Below, piece by piece: positions 57,801 through 64,000 of a stretch of DNA of 64,000 bases. This DNA is from Calamus simplicifolius. Its lineage: Eukaryota; Streptophyta; Magnoliopsida; Arecales; Arecaceae. Location: NCBI GenBank assembly GCA_900491605.1, contig UESW01004416.1, forward strand, positions 289,736-353,735, given 5' to 3'. The notes under the pieces are model-generated. The model did no database searches. It was not told the DNA's origin and saw only the letters and a program-made list of their open reading frames with translations. Each line of letters starts with the position of its first letter. The stretch's first letter is position 1. The position numbers and the translations under genes are program-made.

Positions 57801-58310
57801 CACTACAAGATTTTTGGCTTTCAACAATGAATTTTTGTCATTGCTGAAAGTGCTAAAATCGTTGCGGAAAACTTTTCGCAATGAATTTATATTCGTTACC
57901 ATTCGTTACAGAAAGTTGGTTGCTGAAGCTCAAATCACTACTTTTAGCAACGTATATAATTTGTTACAGAAAGTCTACCTTTTGCAACGAAAACATTTCG
58001 TTGCAGAATCTAGAAAATCCGTTGCTACTACTTTCAAAAAAATAGGATAATTCGTTACTAAAGTCGAGTTTCTGCAACAAATTTATTTTGGTTGCTGAAA
58101 CAAAATTCGTTGCTAAATGTTTGCTGCAACGAATGTTTTTTTTAGTCAAATTTGTTACTGAATATGAGTTTCTGCAATGAACTTAGTTTCATTGCGGAAA
58201 AGAGATCGTTGCTAAATAATTTTATTTTCATTGTAAATTCATTTAAAATTATTGCAATTATAACTTGTTCCTAATATTAAATTCGTTGTGAAAAGCCAAA
58301 TTTGTTACGA
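57801..58310. repeat. CACTA-B left subterminal repeats
   Basis: About 500 bp of repeated TTGCTGAA, GTTGCAGAA and TTCGTTGC-type words in both orientations, unlike the GTGACGGAT words of CACTA-A, so a different subfamily. Confidence 0.8.
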
Positions 58311-60026
58311 ATAACTCTAAATTAAAGTTCATGAAACTAAATAGCATTAATAAATACATCAACAAAGTCCAAAATCCAAAATACAACCGAAATGTTTTAA
58401 ACCAAAGTAAAGTATTTGATATCAGCTTTAAAAAAAAGATAAAAGAGTGAACAATGCATAGACAACTCAATCTCTCTCATCCAAGATGTCAGTGGAAGAT
58501 ACAACTCAATCTCTCTCATCCAAGATGTCAGTGGAAGATGAAGGTGGAGGGTTGCTCGACGATGCAACCTGTGAAGTCTCAATCGCAGTCATGCGGGCCA
58601 TAACATTCTCTAGCACTGCAGACATGGTTCCGATCTTTTCGTTGGATTGCTAAAGCTGCTGAACAAGCTCATCATAAGAGGGTCGATCGACATGTGGATT
58701 ACAGAAGATTCAACAAACTGTCTCTCCCCTAATTGATGACTAGTTTGAATACGCGACCATCCTGGAGCATATGCTGATCGAGGCCTCAAAACCTTCTCTA
58801 TAATTTGAAGGTCAGTGAGTTGGTACTCTGAGTCATTCTTATATGTCATCATCTGGGCCTATCAGAGAAAAATATGAAATGAAAAAAAGATATCATTTCC
58901 ATAACAATAATATGGACAAAACATCATAATTTAGAATTAAATACTTACATATTGGTCTCGACATATGTCGGATGTCCATTTGTCCGTCTTCTCGTCATGA
59001 CGAAGCTCCTTCCAACTTTTGATATTATCAACATCGACATTCCTATTGCGACGAACATGATGGTTTGCTGTTGTCATTGATCCATTCTTAGTCTTTGTCT
59101 TTCTATTGCGAAGGTTCTTAATATTCTTCTCTCGCCTTTCCTATAATAAGAAAAGAGATAACTAATAACTTTGAAGCATGAAAATCTAGCAAATGAACAC
59201 ATAAGAAATTCATGACTCAATAAAACAATGTAATCAAATAATCATACTTGCCATTCTTTTGACCTTCAATTTTTGACTAAGAACTTCCAATCTTCAGGTT
59301 TACAATATGGATGAGGCTTTGCGTAAGCATCTGCATCTGAGAGCTTGTGCATCTCCTTTTGCAAGTACCAAGCATAAAACCTATGCTTTTGTTGCTTCCA
59401 ATCCTCATTTAATTTCTTGTCAATAATATCTCTTATCCTTTTATCTGTCAGATCAATATCCCAATCATCCTAGAAGAAAATTAAATTAGCGATTACATAT
59501 CAAAAAATCCCAACACATTAACAATTTAAATCCATTTCAATAATAAACTTGCATATCCAATATTTTCAAAGAAATTCCAATAATTCCAAGGAATATCAAG
59601 TCCATAACAACAAATTTCAGACAATGATTCTGCCACAAACTCATGGTCAGGTTAGATAGAAGTCCATGCAGGCTAGATGGATTAACTTGCAATTGAAAAG
59701 TCTAATATAAAACTAAGAAAATTAATTAATTTATGAGAAAAGTATATCTGATCACATCCAAACATGCTTTAACATTACAAACCAACTTTAAATAAAACTT
59801 TTCAGAATGCAACCCACCTCTTCATTAGCACTATACGCTTGAAAAATGAAACCCTGCTGCAACACACATATGCTTGGAAAATGAAACCTTGCTGTAACAT
59901 CTCCAGATCAAAAAACATCCCAATCCAGTAGTAGAATTTACATTTTGTGGATTTCACATTTTTTGCTATTTATTCAAGAGTGGAACTTCTTTTTTGTTAT
60001 TCTTTTGGAACCATTGGTTTGTAGTG
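58311..60026. other. Remaining interior of CACTA-B
   Basis: Outside the gene remnant the region is AT-rich with no recognised gene. A 39-bp stretch near 58464-58540 (ATACAACTCAATCTCTCTC and GATGTCAGTGGAAGA) is repeated in tandem. Confidence 0.5.
58440..59480 (-). pseudogene. CACTA-B TNP-type gene remnant (Transposase_24 like)
   Basis: Minus-strand exon-like pieces: DDWDIDLTDKRIRDIIDKKL, YAKPHPYCKPEDWKFL, then NRKTKTKNGSMTTANHHVRR, WKELRHDEKTDKWTSDIC, and later YQLTDLQIIEKVLRPRSAYA. These match, in order, the PF03004 (Transposase_24) protein of plant En/Spm elements, which is thought to help the transposase. Introns separate some of the pieces, and stops occur in others (for example after FLVKN near 59275). 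No TNP2-type transposase is present. Confidence 0.72.
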
Positions 60027-60706
60027 ACCAAGTTATCAATACAGCCACTTGTGCTTTTTATGTTCTCCTTACTGATCAGTGTTGTGCATTTCATTCATTG
60101 TTAATTTGGATGAGAAAAAACTGCACATTCCTTTAGTATCTAATTACAAGACATTCCATTATTAACTTTTATATGGATAATGCATGATTATGGTATTGAG
60201 TGATCGTGTTAGAGCACAAATTTTGAAAAAAAAAATTTAATCCATCCCTATGATGAGTGCTCTTATAAAGTGACAAAGTAAATTTGTGTAAGGTTAAGTG
60301 ATTCTCTTAATGGATCTGAGGTAGGTTATCTGCAGGGTATTAGTCACAAATACCCTTGGAGGATTCACCTATATGAGAATTGTCATATGAGGCTGTGACT
60401 AAAAGGTTTGGGCTAACCTTAAGAAATTCTCATGAAAAATCAAGGTACTAAGCGCAAGGCCTTTAATATGCGCTGACCGCTTAAACCGAATTGATTCATG
60501 CTGTGTGTGTGATTAGTAGAAGTCTGAGTCAAGGACCTAGTTCAAGGTCTAATTCACTATGGTTCCTTCAGATGTATACAATCAACACTAAGTGAGGTTC
60601 AAGTCCACAGGATACCTCACCTATTGCACAGTATAAGATGCCCTAATTTTTTTTGTATATTAATTTTATCATTTGTTTTATTTTATTTTTAACTTGGGGG
60701 GGGGAT
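60027..60706 (+). other. Copia-4 3' untranslated region
   Basis: Runs from the end of CACTA-B to the 3' LTR. It holds CACAAATACCCTTGGAGGAT and nearby words typical of the 3' part of this Copia type, then the purine tract ACTTGGGGGGGGGA at 60692-60705. No gene is seen. Confidence 0.75.
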
Positions 60707-60934
60707 TGTTGACTTTTTATCAGTTTTAAAAAGTTAAAAGTTAAAAAAAGGAAAGGTAATGCATCCATGATTAATGCTCGCGTGGGACGCACTGGGCCAG
60801 CGAGCGTTCACGAAATGCTCGCCAGTGAGTTTGCGGAAATTATGCGAATGCTCGAGCGTTCGCTCGAGTGTTCCACAATCATTCCATCTTTTCTTCCGTT
60901 CCAAGAGGAATGGTAACATGGCCTAATGGCTTAA

Positions 60935-60978
<44 letters not shown>

Positions 60979-61499
60979 AAAGAAATTTAAGGTAGAAAAA
61001 GAAAATCCAAATCCTAAAAGATTTATTAATTTTAGAGAAGATCATGTTGCTGCAAATCATTGGAGTTGCCCTTGGAGTTGGGAGTCTATATGCTTGGAGT
61101 TGGGAGTTTGTCTCCTATTGCTGCAAGTGCTGTTTGAAGTTGGGAGTTAGTCTCAATCTGTTTGTCTCAACCTGGTGAAAGCTACTAGTGGTAAAAAGTA
61201 TATTTAACTATTTTATTATTATATTTTATTTGGCCATCTAAAGAATTATTGGCTTTGCACCTTCACCCGATCATGCTCGCGGTAGGAGGATCGAATCGAG
61301 CCGGGTCGTTGTACCTTGGGGACAAATCACCAACAACCCGCACGAGGGGGTGAAAACTTATCCTTAGGGCAGTGTCTAACGCGCCTCGACCAGTTTGATT
61401 CCTTTTAACTTTAGTTTATATTTTGAATTTAAATTTTAGATTAATTTTCTAGCATTTTCTAGAAAGAATTTTTTAAAAATTAAAATAATTTTTCTAACA
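60707..61499 (+). repeat. Copia-4 3' LTR (793 bp)
   Basis: Begins TGTTGACTTTTT directly after a purine tract (ACTTGGGGGGGGGA, 60692-60705) and ends TTTTTCTAACA. It includes an (AT)n tract at about 60937-60976 that is absent from the 5' LTR. Confidence 0.87.
60937..60976. repeat. (AT)n microsatellite in the Copia-4 3' LTR
   Basis: About 20 AT units in the LTR, absent at the corresponding place in the 5' LTR. Confidence 0.9.
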
Positions 61500-61605
61500 G
61501 TAGAAGCTCTAGAAAAACTCAACACTTCTCTCCCATCTAGAAGGACAGACAAAAAATCTAGAGACTTTCTTGCCATATGTTTCGCTTTCAAGTTGGCAAA
61601 CGGGT

Positions 61606-62150
61606 TGCGACGTCCAATTGCGTCGCTAAACATGCTATTGCGACGCAATGACGGCATTGCTCAGATGTCCATCGCAATATCCATTTATCGTAATTGCATC
61701 GCAATATTGCGACTCTCTGCGATGCAACATTGCGTCGCAATATTGCGACGCATCCAAATGCATCGCTAAATTAAAAATTAAATTATAATATTTAAAATTA
61801 TTATTAAATATTGCGACACACTCAATTGCGTCGCAATATTGCGACGCATTTAGTTGCATCGCAATATTTAGTAATAATATTTTTGATATAATAGCGACGC
61901 AATTTGCGTCGCTAAGCATCGCAAATAAATTTTTTTTAAAATATTGCGATGCAAGGTCATTGCGTCGCAATATTTATTAAAAATATTTTAGATATAATAG
62001 CGACTCAATTTGAGTCTCTAATGCGTTGCTATTAATTTTTTTTTAAATTATTGCAACGCCAGGTCATTGCGTCGCAATATTTAATAATAATATTTGAAAA
62101 TATTAGCGATGCAATTACAGTCGCTAATGCATCGCTAAATAAATATTTTT
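61606..62150. repeat. CACTA-C subterminal repeats
   Basis: At least a dozen copies of TTGCGACGCAA or ATTGCGTCGCAATATT, which are their own inverse or nearly so, separated by AT-rich spacers. They differ from the words in CACTA-A and CACTA-B. Confidence 0.88.
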
Positions 62151-62331
62151 TTTAAAAAAATAAAATTTAAAATTTAGAACGGTTAATATAATTTCGTTAC
62201 ATTTAAATATTGATCGAAATATTCTTCACTCATATTGATCCAAACAATAATCATTCAATTTCCAAAAATAATTAATATATTAAAATTTTGAAGTTTTCAT
62301 GTACAACATAAAAAAAGAAAAAGAAAATACA

Positions 62332-63778
62332 TCAAGAATCTGAACGATCACGTGGAGGCTGTGGAGGCTGGAGACTCTGCGACAAGCGGCTAACCATATC
62401 CCGTAAATAATGCATCTCATCTCGCATGTCTGCAATCTCCTGATCCCGGCCTCGCATACGATCCTCGAAATCCTGCTCGACCTCCTGCCGAACCTCCTCT
62501 GCAATAGATCTCCGAAGGTCGTCTAAATGCTCGGGAGGAAGATCACCAGAAACTCACGAGCTGGAGGCCTGATGGAGAAAATATGTAGAAGCTCTAGTGC
62601 CCAGACCATAGACCCTGCGGTCTCGTGGCTGGGCACCAACAGCCTCCAAAAACACATGCCGACTCTCCTCTGCTGAGAGTTCGACGGGCGTCTCCCCATC
62701 AGTAGAGTCGACCTGCGATGCCTGGGAGCGAAGCTCCTCGACTCGTGTCTTTAAATTATGAAATCAACAATAAATGAGTTAATAAATTTCTCGAAATAAA
62801 ATTTTAGAAATTAAACAGATACTACATAAATCTAATTTCTTACCGCAACCTCCCGTGATCGCGTGTCGACCCAGGAACCGTCCCTCCTGGTGTGTGTCGC
62901 CCTGAATAGACGAAACTCACCAGGATCTCTACCCTCCTGCTCAGACTATAATATTAAAAAAAATGATATTAATACAAATATTTGTAAATAACTAAAATAG
63001 TAATTAAAATATTTATGTTTTCTTACCATACGCCGTCTGTGCTCCTGAATCGAAATGGAGCCCGAAGTATGGCGGGAGAGACCCGTGCCAGGACTGCCCT
63101 TCTCAGATCGATGGTTCGTGCTGGCTGATGCGGACCTCCTGCGCCAGCCATCGGACTGCCAGGCCTGCTGCCACTCGTGCCAAATACCCTCTGGCACGTG
63201 CGCAGGACGCTGACCCGATGACCTCCAACGATGAAGCATGTCGGAGTATCGGCGTCCCGTTAGAGCCTCCCATGCTGCCCTAATGGCATCATGGCTGGCA
63301 GGATCCCACGTAAACTTTTTCTGCATTAAAATAAATTGTATTTAATAAGTTTACCTGAAACTCAGAAAAATAAAGCTCCCTTGTGGCTGGAGATACGTGG
63401 CGCTAATCGTAGCCACTGGGATCTGCACGCCTCTGAAATACGGCGCTGATGTGGCTGGATACATGATGCTGCTCAATAAAATCTGTTAAAAAAATGCATG
63501 TTTATAAGTAATTGACTTAAAAACATAAACATATATTTTTAATTAGTATATACTTACAGCCCCTGAGCATCAAGTCGAAGTACGGTGCGGCCGTTGGTGG
63601 AAGAACTCTCGGAGGTATGTGCCGATCGACTGGATGGTAATACTGCTGGAGAGATCGAAGGTTGTGCGAATGCTGGAGATCTGAACTCTCCATCTCCAAT
63701 GCTCATGTGATCTGATGCAGCAGGGCTACGTCCCTGCTCACTCCGTTTGTCGTTGGTAGATCTACCTCTGCCCGTCAT
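62332..63778 (-). pseudogene. CACTA-C TNP1/Transposase_24-type gene, decayed
   Basis: On the minus strand, exon-like pieces read in the order of the plant En/Spm accessory protein: a disordered N-terminus (63778-63548), FIEQHHVSSHISAVFQRRAD and PATRELYFSEF (63498-63355), FTWDPASHDAIRAAWEALTG, HVPEGIWHEWQQAWQSD and HTSGSISIQEHRRRM (63320-63027), DPGEFRLFRATHTRRDGSW (62945-62844), and a coiled-coil-like C-terminus ending PPRDRSDS (62748-62332). Splice-like GT/AG borders fit at 62844, 62945, 63027 and 63320. The gap at 63354-63321 is only 34 bp, too short for a plant intron. In-frame stops lie after SGYD (near 63404) and SSS (near 62556). So it is probably dead. Confidence 0.75.
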
Positions 63779-63873
63779 ACTGAAAATACTAAAGATTCAT
63801 ACAATTAAATTACGATTAATGATTGACTATGTAAAAATTTAACACTTTTAAAAAAAGTTAAAAACCTTTATGT

Positions 63874-64000
63874 TTAATCGGTGTCATTTGTTTCGTGAAA
63901 TGTTGGTTCAACATCCGATGCCGTATCAGACTGCGATTCAGTTTCATTATCATCGGAAGGAAACCGAACATTTGCATCCGCAATTTCTTGGACATCACCA
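63874..64000 (-). CDS. C-terminal end of an upstream gene, probably the CACTA-C transposase (partial)
   Basis: At the window edge a minus-strand frame reads an acidic tail (RFPSDDNETESQSDTASDVE) and stops at 63874-63876. Its place upstream of the accessory gene and its acidic C-terminus would suit the TNP2-type transposase of a CACTA element. The diagnostic part lies outside the window, so this is an inference. Confidence 0.45.
   Translation of the reverse strand, partial: GDVQEIADANVRFPSDDNETESQSDTASDVEPTFHETNDTD

Larger units (their letters stand above)
57801..60026. mobile_element. CACTA-B: second CACTA-like element in Copia-4
   Basis: Left end CACTACAAGA at 57801 with subterminal words of the type TTCGTTGC/GCAACGAA to about 58310. 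A decayed TNP-type gene follows on the minus strand. The right end is less certain: GTTTGTAGTG ends at 60026, and Copia-4 3' untranslated sequence (CAAGTTATC...) resumes there. Flanking bases AAC and ACC are not an exact TSD. The right side lacks the subterminal words, so that end may have been rearranged. Confidence 0.65.
30675..61499 (+). mobile_element. Copia-4: host Copia element split by three insertions
   Basis: One Copia element read in pieces on the plus strand: 5' LTR remnant 30675-31238, leader 31239-31588, gag 31589-32468, protease to RT 42067-44452, RNase H 57015-57777, 3' untranslated part 57778-57800 and 60027-60706, 3' LTR 60707-61499. The pieces join in correct order and strand, interrupted at 32469-42061 (Gypsy), 44453-57014 (CACTA-A) and 57801-60026 (CACTA-B). 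The two LTRs match along the remnant. The first 110-120 bp of the 5' LTR are missing. Without the insertions the element would be about 6.4 kb. Confidence 0.9.
61500..64000 (-). mobile_element. CACTA-C: part of a third CACTA element, extends beyond the window
   Basis: After 61605 there are 500 bp of palindromic TTGCGACGCAA subterminal words, then an interior gene on the minus strand of the plant En/Spm type, and the end of another gene at 63874-64000. I see no CACTA terminus at the left, so either the end is eroded or it lies in 61500-61605. The right end is outside the window. Confidence 0.75.

Overview
This window is nuclear DNA from a flowering plant. It has plant-type LTR retrotransposons, CACTA transposons and L1-like LINE remnants, and two copies of an intron-bearing plant beta-1,3-glucanase (GH17) gene. 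The pattern suggests a monocot with a repeat-rich genome, perhaps a palm, but that is a weak guess. No prokaryotic, organellar or phage system is present. Almost all of the sequence is mobile-element DNA, often one element inside another. The only host-type gene I can name is the glucanase, present twice and frameshifted in both copies.

Layout. 1-2216: the 3' end of a LINE (+) ending in poly-A, abutting an older LINE fragment (-). 2217-3372: unassigned. 3373-9460: an array of about 87-bp GC-rich repeats, split by an intact Copia element (Copia-1, 3774-9158, -) with matching target-site duplications and an unbroken gag-pol frame. 9461-11086: unassigned. 11087-12474: glucanase copy 1 (-). 13677-21285: Copia-3 (-), both LTRs present, pol frameshifted, with an extra gag-like frame and a tRNA-Leu-like sequence in its long leader. 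21286-22750: unassigned, with a hairpin repeat. About 22750-27262: Copia-2 (-), a decayed relative of Copia-1 whose gag stops at the only ambiguous base (N, 27263). 27264-30672: glucanase copy 2 (-) with a long intron and its upstream region.

30675-61499: one Copia element (Copia-4, +) that received at least three later insertions. These are an Athila-like Gypsy element (32469-42061, TSD TCATC), a 12.6-kb CACTA element (44453-57014, TSD CTT), which itself holds a SIRE-type Copia remnant (50280-56652, -), and a smaller CACTA-like element (57801 to about 60026). Copia-4 sequence resumes after each insertion, so the order of events can be read directly. 61500-64000: a short stretch resembling the region upstream of glucanase copy 1, then one end of a third CACTA element with TTGCGACGCAA subterminal repeats and a decayed transposon gene that runs off the window.

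History. I infer that a GH17 gene and its upstream region were duplicated first. Copia-4 then landed upstream of copy 2, Copia-2 and Copia-3 came to lie between the copies, and Copia-1 entered the 87-bp array. The points most worth checking are the N at the Copia-2/glucanase junction, the mosaic LTRs of Copia-1, and whether the glucanase indels are real mutations or base-calling errors.
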